DNA of 64,000 nt from Pseudomonadota bacterium (GCA_023423935.1 JAFAEQ010000070.1:37263-101262); one strand, 5' to 3'. Shown: positions 1 through 8,721, counted from the first letter of the stretch. The notes: a model not told the origin generated them from the sequence alone. Numbers and translations are program-made.

Positions 1-745
1 TCACGTTCGCGCTGTTGGGTGAACCCATGACGACGCCACCTGTGCCGCCGGTCAACTTCACGGTGAAATTTCGCGACCCGGAGAACGGCTTCGCATTGCT
101 CACGGGAACGGTGATCGACTTGGTCGACGTATCGCCTGCAGCCCAGCTCAAGGTACCTGTCTTCGCTGTGTAGTCGGTCCCTGCCTTGGCGGTTCCATCT
201 ACCGTCGCATACGACATGGTGACCGCGGACGTTCCGCCGCCACGCTTCACGGTGATCGTGTGCGACCCCGCGCTCTGGCTGACTGAATAGGTCGATGCGC
301 CGAGCGTTACGGTGCCAGGGGTCACGGTACTCCCGGCGCCACCTTTGATCGTAATGGTCGTAGTCGAGGGCGAACCTAAGCTGATGCCCTTGGGGCTCTT
401 CAGCTTGAACGTGAACGTCTTGGTGCCGCTGAACGCGGTTCGATTCGAAATCGGAATGGAGACTGTCTTGGATGCCGTGTTTCCCTTTGCCCACGTAAAT
501 GTACCCTGGCGAATTCCATAGTCCTTGCCGCCGACCGCGGTGCCACTCGCAGTCGTGTAACTGACGCTGCCTGCTTCTGTTCCTGATTTGCGAACGGTAA
601 TGGTCAGCGAACCCGCCTTCTGGTCCACCGAATAAGTCGCTGAAGCGAAACTGGCGGAAGTGGTTGCGGCTTGGGTTGGAACGCTGGCACCGAAAGCGGT
701 GATGCCGAGCAGCCAGAACAGGGCTGCCTGTCTAGATCGAATCAT
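1..745 (-). CDS. Calx-beta repeat secreted protein (3' end beyond window)
   Basis: This minus-strand gene runs off the left edge, so only its N-terminal part is visible. It starts at an ATG at 745 with a signal peptide (MIRSRQAALFWLLG...) and no lipobox. Two Calx-beta type repeats of about 100 residues follow, each with a TYSVxQxxGS strand and a DYxxxxGTxxWAxGxTxxK segment. Calx-beta domains are calcium-binding beta-sandwich modules found in adhesins and other extracellular proteins. The gene lies 190 nt downstream of a DUF1501 gene on the same strand and may belong to that operon. Its full length and C-terminal domain are unknown, so it could carry a further domain as its neighbours do. Confidence 0.8.
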   Translation of the reverse strand, partial: MIRSRQAALFWLLGITAFGASVPTQAATTSASFASATYSVDQKAGSLTITVRKSGTEAGSVSYTTASGTAVGGKDYGIRQGTFTWAKGNTASKTVSIPISNRTAFSGTKTFTFKLKSPKGISLGSPSTTTITIKGGAGSTVTPGTVTLGASTYSVSQSAGSHTITVKRGGGTSAVTMSYATVDGTAKAGTDYTAKTGTLSWAAGDTSTKSITVPVSNAKPFSGSRNFTVKLTGGTGGVVMGSPNSANV

Positions 746-935
746 TCTCTATACCTCGTACATCGGGTGCCGGAAGCGCATGCGATTTCCAGCTGCGCTC
801 AGCTCACCTATCGATGAGCTGACCGCGGCCAGAGCGAAGCCCCGGTAGGGGCGGGGTGCTGATGCGCCTCATTCCCGGCACTTGCAGTCCCGTCGAGCGG
901 GAATGCGCTTTTGAAGAACCGCTTCGCATTCCTGT
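746..935 (-). other. Intergenic gap with two inverted repeats
   Basis: This gap lies between the DUF1501 stop and the Calx-beta start. A GCCCC-GGTA-GGGGC hairpin sits near 839-852, and a CAGCTCA-N8-TGAGCTG dyad lies near 800-821. Neither is followed by a clear T-run on the minus strand, so a terminator is possible but weak. No riboswitch core was seen. Confidence 0.35.
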
Positions 936-2315
936 TCAGGTCAGGAATCCGAGATCGCGGGCGGGAAAATTCCTCAAGTTGGGGAATACGACGTCAAGAT
1001 CGGCGTCGTTGACACCAAACCAACGCGACAGCGTGGCTGCGTATTGGTCGGTGGAAGTCGTGGGCACGACGCGGCCGCTGCCGTAGTCGTCGGGGCCATT
1101 GATGGCGAGGCTCGGCATCTTGCCGTAGATGCGGCCGCCAACGACCGCCCCGCCAAGCACGAAAGCGTGACCGCCCCAGCCGTGATCGGAGCCGTCGCCA
1201 TTCGAGTTGAGCGAACGGCCAAAGTCCGATGCGGTGAAAGTGGTCACGTTGTTCTGCATGCCCATTTCGCCGAGGGCATTCCAGAACGTGTTTAGATTCT
1301 TGCTGAGGATCTGCAGCAATCCTTTCTGCGTCTCCAGTTCTCCGTTATGTGTATCGAATCCATTCATCGATACGAAAAAGATCTGGCGGCTGTCGCCGAT
1401 CTTGGCGCGTGCTTTGATCATGCGGGCAACCTGCCGTAGCTGGGCGCCGAGATTGCTGTCGCCAGGCATCGCCGGAAAGTCGACGTTCACATCGCCAGCG
1501 GCTGCAAACGCGCTGTTGACGAGACTGACCTTGTCCTCGGCGTTGCGTTGAATGGAGGCGTACTCCCGCACGAGCGGATTGCCGTGCGAGAAAGCTTGAT
1601 TGAGGATGGCCAGGGCAGCCTGACGACGCGATCCGTTGCGATAACCCCCATTGCTCGTCGTCTGCAACACCGGTGCGCCGTTCTCGCCAAGAACGTAGGG
1701 GATCGTTTCGCGTCCTTCTTGCCAGTAGTTGGCGCCACCCACGTTGATATTGCGCGCGAGATTCGCAACCTTGCCTTGCGATGCGAACAAGTCGGCCACC
1801 CGGCCCGCCCAGCCGTAGTTCTCCATCGAGTTCGCGATGCTGGTTTGCCACAGCGTCTGCTGGTCGATGTGAGAGAACAGTTGCGGAGGCAGCGCGACCG
1901 CATTCGCCCGAGCCTGCGCGGCCGTAGTCGGCTTTACGAGGGTGCCAACGTTGCCGATGACCGCTGCCGCACCCTTATTGAAGAGGGCTCGCAGTTCCGG
2001 GCAGCTCGGGTGCATGCCATACGTGTTGCCGTCGCCCGCAGTGCCGTTGAGCGACAGAAGCGTGCCTTGTGCCAACGCGAGATTGCCGCGACTCGATTTG
2101 TACGTTGCGTATGCGCTGCTCGAGCTCGGAACGATCCAATTGAACGAACTGTTGCCGCCTACGAGGAATACGCAGACGAGGGCTTTGTAACCGCTCAGAT
2201 CGGACGTTGCCGCAAGCGCGCGCTGCATGCCGCCGAAAGTGGCGATTAGACCGGTGGAGGCCGCCGCGCCTGCGCTGAGATTGAGAAACTCTCGACGTGA
2301 AATGTTCTTGTTCAT
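936..2315 (-). CDS. DUF1501 domain protein, Tat-exported (copy 1)
   Basis: The protein has 459 residues. An ATG at 2315 was chosen because it opens a twin-arginine signal (SRREFLNL, Arg7-Arg8) ending near ALA35; the frame extends upstream, but that stretch does not look like protein. DUF1501 proteins have an alkaline-phosphatase/sulfatase-like fold and unknown activity. Likely metal or active-site segments are FDTHN (320-324), TASDFGR (361-367) and DHGWGGH (377-383). The Tat signal implies folding, perhaps with a metal, before export. It lies 12 nt downstream of the DUF1800 gene, a pairing conserved across many bacteria and repeated at 7342-11814 here. It is close to copy 2 in sequence and identical in length. 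Its function is unknown. Confidence 0.9.
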   Translation of the reverse strand: MNKNISRREFLNLSAGAAASTGLIATFGGMQRALAATSDLSGYKALVCVFLVGGNSSFNWIVPSSSSAYATYKSSRGNLALAQGTLLSLNGTAGDGNTYGMHPSCPELRALFNKGAAAVIGNVGTLVKPTTAAQARANAVALPPQLFSHIDQQTLWQTSIANSMENYGWAGRVADLFASQGKVANLARNINVGGANYWQEGRETIPYVLGENGAPVLQTTSNGGYRNGSRRQAALAILNQAFSHGNPLVREYASIQRNAEDKVSLVNSAFAAAGDVNVDFPAMPGDSNLGAQLRQVARMIKARAKIGDSRQIFFVSMNGFDTHNGELETQKGLLQILSKNLNTFWNALGEMGMQNNVTTFTASDFGRSLNSNGDGSDHGWGGHAFVLGGAVVGGRIYGKMPSLAINGPDDYGSGRVVPTTSTDQYAATLSRWFGVNDADLDVVFPNLRNFPARDLGFLT

Positions 2316-2326
2316 GGCCAGACCCT

Positions 2327-4414
2327 TCAGAACTGAATCGCGTACTGGGGTGAATTGATGACGAGATCGGCTGCTTCGATGACCCGGCGCGCGGGTGTGG
2401 AAGCGGGAATGCCGCTCACGTAGCTGACCAGCGTGCTCTTCATGGCCGCGGGCATGTTGCCTGCCATCAGCACCAGGTTGAGCTGCTCGACCAACGTCGC
2501 TGGCGTCGCTGCATACGCCTCCCATTGCTTGGTTTTGAGCAGTACCGTCGAGTTATTGATGTTCGATGAGTAGTCGATATCGACCCCCATGTATCTCTTG
2601 CCGGCGCTGTCGACAAATTGATAGGCCTGTTCCTGCAGACGATTCTGTGTCAGCACCAGAGTGCTTTCATTCGTGGTCTGGAATTCTGGCGCGACGAGCT
2701 TCAGATCACTCAACTCGCCGGTACGTTTGTAATCGGGCCGGAAGAAGTTGAAGACCGTGGGAGACTGCATGGGCGCCTGCGCGAACATCTGGTAACTGGT
2801 GAGCAGCACCATGTATTCGGCGACCTTGCCGGACGAATCCGTCGCATTGAACGCGCGCCAGAGATTCGTCAGACGAATGAGCGGCTCGCGTAATTTGCCG
2901 GTGCTCGAAACGTTGACGGCTTCCGAGTCCGTCAGGATTGCCTTGTAAACCGCGGCGAGGTCGCCCCGAACGCCCGCACCGTTATTGTTGAACACGGCTG
3001 CCACGCGCTTGACGTATGCGGGTGATGGATTGCTGGCCACGAGCCGTTGAATGAGCTGCTTGCTGATGAACGGCCCGACGTTCGGGTGGTTGAAAAGCGT
3101 GTCGAGCGCGATCTTTAGATCGGAGGCCGCAGTACCGCCCGCAGCAATGACTTTGCCGCCGATGATCGTCTTCTGGCCGGTGTCGTGATGATTTGCATAC
3201 GCCACCATCGGATTGACGTAGTCGACGTCGTATTGCCATGAGCTTTCGCTGACGGAGCCGGAGCGTGGCTTCGATGCCCAGCCAGTAAACACTCGAGCGA
3301 GTCCTTCCACTTCGGCTTGTGTGAAGGTGGGGATCGTGCGTCCGTTGCTGTCGAGCGCGACGGTCCCGTCTGCATTCAGCTTGACGAGACCGACGCTGAA
3401 CAGCTGCATGATCTCGCGCGCATAGTTCTCGTCTGCTCGTACACCCGTCGCCGTGTTGGGTTTGTCGTTGCGGAACATCGACAGGTACTGGCCCATTGCA
3501 GGCGAGAGCGTGACCTTCTCGAGTAGGTCGCGATAATTTCCGAACGCATTCTTGACCAGCAGGTCCATGTACGCGGCGGTTGCCTGGTTCTGGTACATCA
3601 ACGGACCGCCGTTCGTGGACACGACGAAGAGTTCGGAGAGCGCGAAAGCAACGCGCTGTCGTAACTGGTCCTTGGCCGTTACTGCGTTCGTGAGCCACAG
3701 GTCATACCAGTCCGCGTCTTTGTTCGGAGTGGAGGGCAAGTAGAGGCTGGGCGCCGCGTTCGTCTGCTGAGTGAACCATTGCGAGTACGTCAGCGCAGAG
3801 GTCGCACTGATGTCATCGATGGTGGCGCCAAACGTTCCCTGCGAAAGCAGGCGAGCGGCTGCAGTCTTGCCAATGGCGCCGGAAGGAACTGGCGTGGGCG
3901 TCGGGTTCGTTGTGGGAGGCGGTTGCGTCGTGCCACTGCCGTTGATCGTCACTGTCGCGGTGGGTCGCTTGTTCAGCGTCGCGCCCTTCGGATTGCTCAA
4001 GGTGAGCGTCAACGTTCTGCTGCCGCTGAAGGCGGTGGCGCTGACCGGGATCGACACGACTTTGGTGCTGCTCTCGCCCGCCTTCCACGTGATGGTTCCC
4101 GATTGGCGCGTGTAATCGCGGCCAGCGACCGCTGTTCCATCCTTGGTCGCATACGTCACGCTCGCAGTCTTGGTAGCGGTGCCCAACCGCACGATGCCGA
4201 CGCGGATCGTGCCGCTCGTCTGGCTTGCGCTGTAACTACTCGCAGTCAGGCCGAGCGTAGGTGCGGCTGCGGCTGTCGTAGTTGCCGCGCCGAGCGCGAT
4301 AGTGGATGCGGAGGAGGCCGAGAGTGTTGGCGGTGCGTGAGCTGCAGCGAGCGTGGCGAGCAGCAACGACAGGCACAGAGATGTTATTGAGCGTCGCGAT
4401 TCCATGATGTTCAC
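2327..4414 (-). CDS. Calx-beta/DUF1800 secreted protein (module 1)
   Basis: The protein has about 695 residues. A GTG at 4414 and an ATG at 4405 (MESRRSITS...) are both possible starts; the ATG gives a clean Sec signal peptide without lipobox. One Calx-beta repeat (about residues 50-160) is followed by a Pro/Thr linker and then a DUF1800 domain (about 180-695) beginning GKTAAARLLSQGTFG. DUF1800 proteins are large secreted or periplasmic proteins of unknown activity that nearly always precede a DUF1501 gene, as here. A GEMM-I c-di-GMP riboswitch lies about 70 nt upstream, so expression probably responds to c-di-GMP. The 8734-11814 protein is a paralogue with more Calx-beta repeats. Confidence 0.88.
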   Translation of the reverse strand: MNIMESRRSITSLCLSLLLATLAAAHAPPTLSASSASTIALGAATTTAAAAPTLGLTASSYSASQTSGTIRVGIVRLGTATKTASVTYATKDGTAVAGRDYTRQSGTITWKAGESSTKVVSIPVSATAFSGSRTLTLTLSNPKGATLNKRPTATVTINGSGTTQPPPTTNPTPTPVPSGAIGKTAAARLLSQGTFGATIDDISATSALTYSQWFTQQTNAAPSLYLPSTPNKDADWYDLWLTNAVTAKDQLRQRVAFALSELFVVSTNGGPLMYQNQATAAYMDLLVKNAFGNYRDLLEKVTLSPAMGQYLSMFRNDKPNTATGVRADENYAREIMQLFSVGLVKLNADGTVALDSNGRTIPTFTQAEVEGLARVFTGWASKPRSGSVSESSWQYDVDYVNPMVAYANHHDTGQKTIIGGKVIAAGGTAASDLKIALDTLFNHPNVGPFISKQLIQRLVASNPSPAYVKRVAAVFNNNGAGVRGDLAAVYKAILTDSEAVNVSSTGKLREPLIRLTNLWRAFNATDSSGKVAEYMVLLTSYQMFAQAPMQSPTVFNFFRPDYKRTGELSDLKLVAPEFQTTNESTLVLTQNRLQEQAYQFVDSAGKRYMGVDIDYSSNINNSTVLLKTKQWEAYAATPATLVEQLNLVLMAGNMPAAMKSTLVSYVSGIPASTPARRVIEAADLVINSPQYAIQF

Positions 4415-4482
4415 CCAGTCCTGAAGTGGGCCTGCGGTGGGTCGCGAACGGAGAAGCGATCGACGTCAGATCTCGTTCAGAG

Positions 4483-4572
4483 CTCTGGCGGCAACCCCGC
4501 TATCTCAGTGTCAGAAGACCCAGACCGGAGGCTTTGCGTCCCCACCTCGCGGCGGGTTTGCCTTTAGCGCGA
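4483..4572 (-). promoter_or_regulatory. c-di-GMP-I (GEMM) riboswitch
   Basis: Read on the minus strand, the sequence has the GEMM-I hallmarks in the right order. GGCAAACC is followed by a short hairpin (CCGCC-GCGA-GGTGG), then GGACGCAAAGCCTCCGG, then a second hairpin closed by CTGG/CCAG that contains AGCGGGGTTGCCG. In known GEMM-I RNAs, GACGCAAAGCC and the GGGTTxCCG tetraloop-receptor segment form the c-di-GMP pocket and P2-P3 contact. It sits 68-78 nt upstream of the DUF1800 start. A downstream GAGCTCTGAACGAGATC stretch could belong to the expression platform. Whether c-di-GMP turns the gene on or off cannot be read from sequence. Confidence 0.88.
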
Positions 4573-4631
4573 TGCGAGTTAACTGTTAGTGATTTCTCTA
4601 CGCAACCTGTCTTGAAGGAACGACGATTCGA

Positions 4632-4713
4632 GGACACACGTCATGAAATTCTTACCGTGTGTGTGATTGCAGTATGGCTTTGCGTCCGCTTCTCGATCAG
4701 ATGCTTTGCCAGT
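4632..4713 (-). promoter_or_regulatory. GEMM-like partial aptamer, possible tandem riboswitch
   Basis: On the minus strand, GGCAAAGC, a hairpin (GCATCT-GATCG-AGAAGC) and GGACGCAAAGCC reproduce the first half of a GEMM-I aptamer. The second half differs: a perfect ACACACG/CGTGTGT stem replaces the usual arm, and no GGGTTxCCG receptor is present. It lies 60 nt upstream of the canonical aptamer in the same transcript direction. It may be a decayed tandem copy or an aptamer for another ligand. Confidence 0.45.
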
Positions 4714-4920
4714 AAGAAAGCGTTGGGCGTTGGATGAATGAAGCGCGAGGTCTTTGCTGTAAGTGGATCGAAGAGGCACGCATCGATGCATGCGCACCGA
4801 TGTGATCAGCGATTAGAGTGCACGTGCACTGAGATAGGAGCGCACTCTGGTGCACGCGCCACGAAGATCATTCTCGAGTGAGGCGATCGGATCACTTGAT
4901 GTGAGTCCGCTTAAGCCGAA

Positions 4921-4953
4921 ATGAGAACGCCCCGCAAAGCGCGGCGTTCTCAT
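4921..4953 (-). terminator. Hairpin terminator of the Calx-beta/GH12-like gene
   Basis: A perfect 11-bp inverted repeat, ATGAGAACGCC ... GGCGTTCTCAT, has an 11-nt loop and lies 27 nt past the stop at 4980. The T-run on the minus strand is short (ATTTCGG), so termination strength is uncertain. Confidence 0.6.
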
Positions 4954-4979
4954 GACTCGAAGTGTTGCGCGCGTGAGTG

Positions 4980-6908
4980 TTACTGCTGGTCGGGCTCGTC
5001 TTGCAGAGCTGTCCAGTACTTCGTGACCTGGAACTCACCGCCATCGACGATCTCCCATCCGATCTGAATGCTGGTGAGATAGTCATCGTTGGGGATGTAG
5101 CCCATGCCACGCAGTCCATCGATAACGGCCTTCAGATCGAGCGTCATGCTTTCCGATCCGAACAGCGGACCACTGGTCGGTGTGAGGAACAGCTGGATGA
5201 CGTTGCCGCTCGCCCAGTCTGCTTTGCCGACCCAGAGCTTGAACGTCTGACCTCCCCACGTCACTGAAGGGCAGGGGTTTCCAGGAGTCTGCGGGCAATT
5301 CGCGACCTCGCCGGCGTAGTAGCCATCGTCGGCGATGCGCTGATTGATCATGAGACTCGTACGCGGCTTGTCACCACCGGCAGGGTTCGCCTTGTTGTGC
5401 AGATAGATATCCCAGAGTGCCATGTAGCGTCCGCCAGTCGGCGCGCTCATGGTCCAGTGCACCTTCGCTTTGGTGAGATCAGTGACCTTGATTCCCATGC
5501 CGCTGTTCGGGACGGTGAAGCCATTGCCCTGCACCCAACCGCGAACGGTCTGTGGATAGCCCTTCGGAATGCCGTTGCCATTCGAGTGGGTAGCCGTCAC
5601 GCCCCAGCAGCTTTCTGAAGAGGCCCACATGCACTGGCTTCCTGCACCCGGGCTGCCTTGACCCCAGATGTTGTTCCGCACCCAGTACTTTCCGTAGGTT
5701 TTTGCGTCCCAGTTATTGCATGTCTGCCAGACGGCTGAGTTCTTTGAGCAGGCAAGTGCGGCTGTGATGTTCACCGTTGCGCTGGCCGGTGTTGCGAGCG
5801 AGGCGCCCGTCGCGCCACTCAGCGCAACGTTGAAAGCCTTACCGCCCGTGCCCGTCGTCATGATCGTGACCGGGATGGTCTTCGCTGCAGTATCGCCACT
5901 GGCCCAGCTCAGCGTTCCGGATTTTGCGAGATAGTCGATGCCCGCTTTGCCGGTGCCGTCGACCGTCGTGTAGCTGACGCTTGCAGCACCGCTCGCACCA
6001 CCTGTGCGCGCGACCACCAGCGTCGCCGTGCTGCTGGTGTTGCTCACGCTGTAAGTCGAGCTGTCGAACGCGACAGTACCTGGCGTCGAAGCGCTGCCGC
6101 CACCGTTGATCGTCACCGTGCTCGACGCTATCCCGCCGAGCGATGCGCCACCGGTTGGTGCAGAGATCGTGACATTGAATTTCTTGCTGCCCGTAAAGGC
6201 TGGGGTTGTAGTGATCGCTACATCGAACGTCTTGCTGGATTCACCTGCGGCAAAGGCCAGCGTGCCGCTTTTGGCCGTGTAATCGGTGCCGGCCTTGGCG
6301 GTGTCATCGCGGGTCGTGTAGCTCACGCCGACGGCGTCTGTGGTGGAACCTGTGCGAGCGACAGTGACGGTCACTTTGCCTGTGCTTTGATTCGCCGAGT
6401 ACGTCGCAGAGCCCAGGGAGAGCACGGCCGCCGAAGAGGGGGGTGGCGTTGTCGCAGTGCCCTGAATCGTAACGGTCGCGGACGCCGTGCCGAGGACGGC
6501 GCCACCGCCCGCGCCGGTGAGTTCGACCACGAAATCCTTGCTTCCGGTGAACGCGGTAGCCGCTAACGGAATGGTGATGGTTTTCGCCGCCGTATCGCCC
6601 TGAGCCCAGTCGAGACGGCCCGTCGTCGCCGTGTATTCAGCGTTAGCTTTCGCGGTACCGTCGACCGTCGCATAAGAGACGAACACAGCGCCTTCGCCGC
6701 CAGCGGTTCGGTTTACGGTCAGGTCGATCTTGCCCGCCGACTGTGTGGCGCTGTACGTCGCAGCGCCGAGTGACAGCGTGCCCGCATTCGTGACGGGTTC
6801 GGCAGTGGGCGGTTTGCTGGAGTCAGAATCTCCGCCACCGCTACATCCAGCGATGGCAGCCAGCAATGCAAGTGCCGCGAGGCGAGTAAGTTGCAATGAT
6901 CTCAACAT
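4980..6908 (-). CDS. Calx-beta lipoprotein with GH12-like C-terminal domain
   Basis: The protein has 642 residues from an ATG at 6908, chosen because it opens a lipoprotein signal (MLRSLQLTRLAALALLAAIAGC) with a lipobox at Cys22; an in-frame upstream extension to 7007 looks non-coding. Three Calx-beta repeats fill about residues 45-400. The remaining ~240 residues resemble glycoside hydrolase family 12. NNIWGQG and GSQCMW match the GH12 N-terminal strands, and YLTSIQIGWEIVDGG matches the strand carrying the acid/base Glu. At the position of the GH12 nucleophile (ExMIW), this protein reads SLMIN. It may therefore bind a beta-glucan-like polymer rather than cut it. It is transcribed alone, from a promoter sharing a box with the 11814 gene. 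Confidence 0.75.
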   Translation of the reverse strand: MLRSLQLTRLAALALLAAIAGCSGGGDSDSSKPPTAEPVTNAGTLSLGAATYSATQSAGKIDLTVNRTAGGEGAVFVSYATVDGTAKANAEYTATTGRLDWAQGDTAAKTITIPLAATAFTGSKDFVVELTGAGGGAVLGTASATVTIQGTATTPPPSSAAVLSLGSATYSANQSTGKVTVTVARTGSTTDAVGVSYTTRDDTAKAGTDYTAKSGTLAFAAGESSKTFDVAITTTPAFTGSKKFNVTISAPTGGASLGGIASSTVTINGGGSASTPGTVAFDSSTYSVSNTSSTATLVVARTGGASGAASVSYTTVDGTGKAGIDYLAKSGTLSWASGDTAAKTIPVTIMTTGTGGKAFNVALSGATGASLATPASATVNITAALACSKNSAVWQTCNNWDAKTYGKYWVRNNIWGQGSPGAGSQCMWASSESCWGVTATHSNGNGIPKGYPQTVRGWVQGNGFTVPNSGMGIKVTDLTKAKVHWTMSAPTGGRYMALWDIYLHNKANPAGGDKPRTSLMINQRIADDGYYAGEVANCPQTPGNPCPSVTWGGQTFKLWVGKADWASGNVIQLFLTPTSGPLFGSESMTLDLKAVIDGLRGMGYIPNDDYLTSIQIGWEIVDGGEFQVTKYWTALQDEPDQQ

Positions 6909-7002
6909 GAAGGATCTCGACGTGCAGTTCAGGTCCAGCGATGCGAGTGCCAGCATCGCGATGTTTCTTGTCCGTGCGTTGGACGATTGCCTTCTTTCTA
7001 TA

Positions 7003-7041
7003 GTCAATTTGCCTGCCCCGCAATGTCTCAGAACCGCGACT
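7003..7041 (-). promoter_or_regulatory. Promoter and shared operator box for the 6908 gene
   Basis: On the minus strand, AGTCGC-N2-TTCTGAGACA is followed by TTGCGG as a possible -35 and, 15-17 nt on, TATAGA or TAGAAA as a -10. The same box occurs at 11907-11933 before the other DUF1800 gene. The box is about 108 nt upstream of the start codon. Confidence 0.5.
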
Positions 7042-7226
7042 CGTGGCCTCGTTGTGTGATTGAGTTCTCAACACGGACTCATTGCAGTCACGCGCGGTTG
7101 GCGCGAAACAACGCGGCGAGACGCTGCGAGAAAAGGGCTTGCCTCTCGGCAGTGGTCGCGACGTCGCTAGGCCGCGGACACCGATCGGAATTTGGCCGAT
7201 GGGCGTTTCTGATCTGAAAATGCGGG

Positions 7227-7256
7227 ACTACCTGACGACCGCGGTCGTCAGGTAGT
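7227..7256 (-). terminator. 30-bp perfect palindrome, likely terminator of DUF1501 copy 2
   Basis: ACTACCTGACGACCG is followed directly by its exact reverse complement. It lies 86 nt past the stop at 7342. On the minus strand it is followed five bases later by TTTT, which fits an intrinsic terminator, although a protein-binding palindrome is also possible. Confidence 0.5.
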
Positions 7257-7341
7257 GACAATTAATGGCAATTCTTGGCGCAACTCGGCGACGCGGAGCG
7301 ACGAGTTGCGAGTGCGAACATTCGTCGAAGCGCCCGCTCGT

Positions 7342-8721
7342 TCATGTCAGGAATCCCAGATCGCGCGCGCTGAAGTTCTTGAGATTGGGGAAGACCACGT
7401 CAAGATCGGCGTCCTGCACGCCGAACCAACGAGCGAGCGTGGCCGCGTACTGATCAGTGGAGGTGGTTGGAATGATGCGTCCGCTGCCGACGTCGTCGGG
7501 ACCATTCACCGCAAGACTCGGCATCGTGCCGTAGAACCTTCCGCCTCGAACCGCTCCGCCCATCACCATTGCGTGTCCGCCCCAGCCGTGATCGGAGCCG
7601 TCGCCGTTCGATCCGAGCGAACGTCCGAAATCGGAAGCGGTGAACAGCGTGACGTTGTTCTGAACGCCCATTTCAGTGAGCGCCGAATAGAAGGCACTGA
7701 GATTCTTGCTGAGCTGGTTGAGCAGTTCCTGCTGTGTGCCGAGCTCAGCGTTATGCGTGTCATATCCGCCATGCGATACGAAGAAGATCTGCCGCGAGTC
7801 GCCCAGGTGCGAGCGAGCCTTGATGGCTCGGGCAACTTGCTGGAGCTGGCGACCGAGATTGCTGTCGCCCGCGAACGAGGGGAACTGTGTGGTCAGGGTG
7901 CCCGCGGCCGAGAACGCCGAGTTCACGAAACTCACTTTGTCCGAGGCATTCTGCTGTATCGATGCAAACTCGCGCACCAGGATGTTCTCGTCCGTCGCAG
8001 CCTGATTCAGCAGCTGCAAGACCGCGTTTCGGCGCGCGCCGTTTCGATATGAGCCGTTGTCTGTGGCGTTCATGACTGGAGCGCCATCCGCACCGAGGAC
8101 GTATGGAATGGAGCGCCGGCCTTCCTGAAGGTAGTTCGCGCCGCCGACGTTTATGTTGGTGGCGAGATTAGGCATGACGCCCTGATCGACCAGGAGATCA
8201 GCAATGCGTCCTGCCCAGCCGTAGCGTTCCGCACTATCGGCGATACTCGTTTGCCAGAGCGTTTGCTGATCAGAGTGCGAGAACAACTGCGGAGGCAGAG
8301 GAACCAGACCCCCACGCGCCTGGGGAGCCGTCGCAGGTCTCACCAGGGTTCCGACGTTGGCAATGACCGCTGCATTGGTGGCATTGAAGAGCGTGCGCAG
8401 CTCAGTGCAGCTCGGGTGCAAGCCATAGGTGTTGCCATCGCTCGCTGTGCCGTTGAGCGGAAGCAGAGAATTCTGCGCGAGGGCCAGATTCGAGCGGCTC
8501 GACTTGTATGTGTTGTAGGCGGCCGTGGAGGTTGGCACCACCCAGTTGAAGCTGCTGTTGCCGCCGAACAAGAACACACAGACCAGAGCCTTGTATCCAG
8601 TCACATCGGTGGTGGCCGCCAGCGCTCGCTGCAATCCGCCCATCGTGGAAAGCATGCCCGCCGAGGCCAGAGTGGATGCCCCGAAATGAATGAACTGACG
8701 ACGCGAAAATTTCTTAGGCAT
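7342..8721 (-). CDS. DUF1501 domain protein, Tat-exported (copy 2)
   Basis: The protein has 459 residues, the same length as copy 1, from an ATG at 8721. The Tat signal has SRRQF (Arg7-Arg8) and ends near ALA35. The same segments are conserved: YDTHN, TASDFGRS, DHGWGGH and the C-terminal FSARDLGFLT. The fold is alkaline-phosphatase-like and the activity is unknown. It lies 12 nt downstream of the larger DUF1800 gene, so the two are probably co-transcribed and may act together outside the cytoplasm. Its close similarity to copy 1 points to duplication of the whole two-gene module. Confidence 0.9.
   Translation of the reverse strand: MPKKFSRRQFIHFGASTLASAGMLSTMGGLQRALAATTDVTGYKALVCVFLFGGNSSFNWVVPTSTAAYNTYKSSRSNLALAQNSLLPLNGTASDGNTYGLHPSCTELRTLFNATNAAVIANVGTLVRPATAPQARGGLVPLPPQLFSHSDQQTLWQTSIADSAERYGWAGRIADLLVDQGVMPNLATNINVGGANYLQEGRRSIPYVLGADGAPVMNATDNGSYRNGARRNAVLQLLNQAATDENILVREFASIQQNASDKVSFVNSAFSAAGTLTTQFPSFAGDSNLGRQLQQVARAIKARSHLGDSRQIFFVSHGGYDTHNAELGTQQELLNQLSKNLSAFYSALTEMGVQNNVTLFTASDFGRSLGSNGDGSDHGWGGHAMVMGGAVRGGRFYGTMPSLAVNGPDDVGSGRIIPTTSTDQYAATLARWFGVQDADLDVVFPNLKNFSARDLGFLT

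Larger units (their letters stand above)
4415..4979 (-). other. 565-nt leader and intergenic region with riboswitch elements
   Basis: No protein gene is supported here. On the minus strand it holds, in order of transcription, the terminator hairpin of the 4980 gene (4921-4953), an A/T-mixed stretch, a GEMM-like partial aptamer (4632-4713), and a canonical GEMM-I aptamer (4483-4572) leading to the DUF1800 start. The promoter was not located with confidence. Confidence 0.6.
6909..7341 (-). other. 433-nt intergenic region with promoter box and palindrome
   Basis: No protein gene is supported. It contains the promoter of the 6908 gene (shared box at 7016-7041) and a 30-bp perfect palindrome at 7227-7256 beyond the end of the next gene upstream. 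Nothing else was recognised. Confidence 0.5.
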
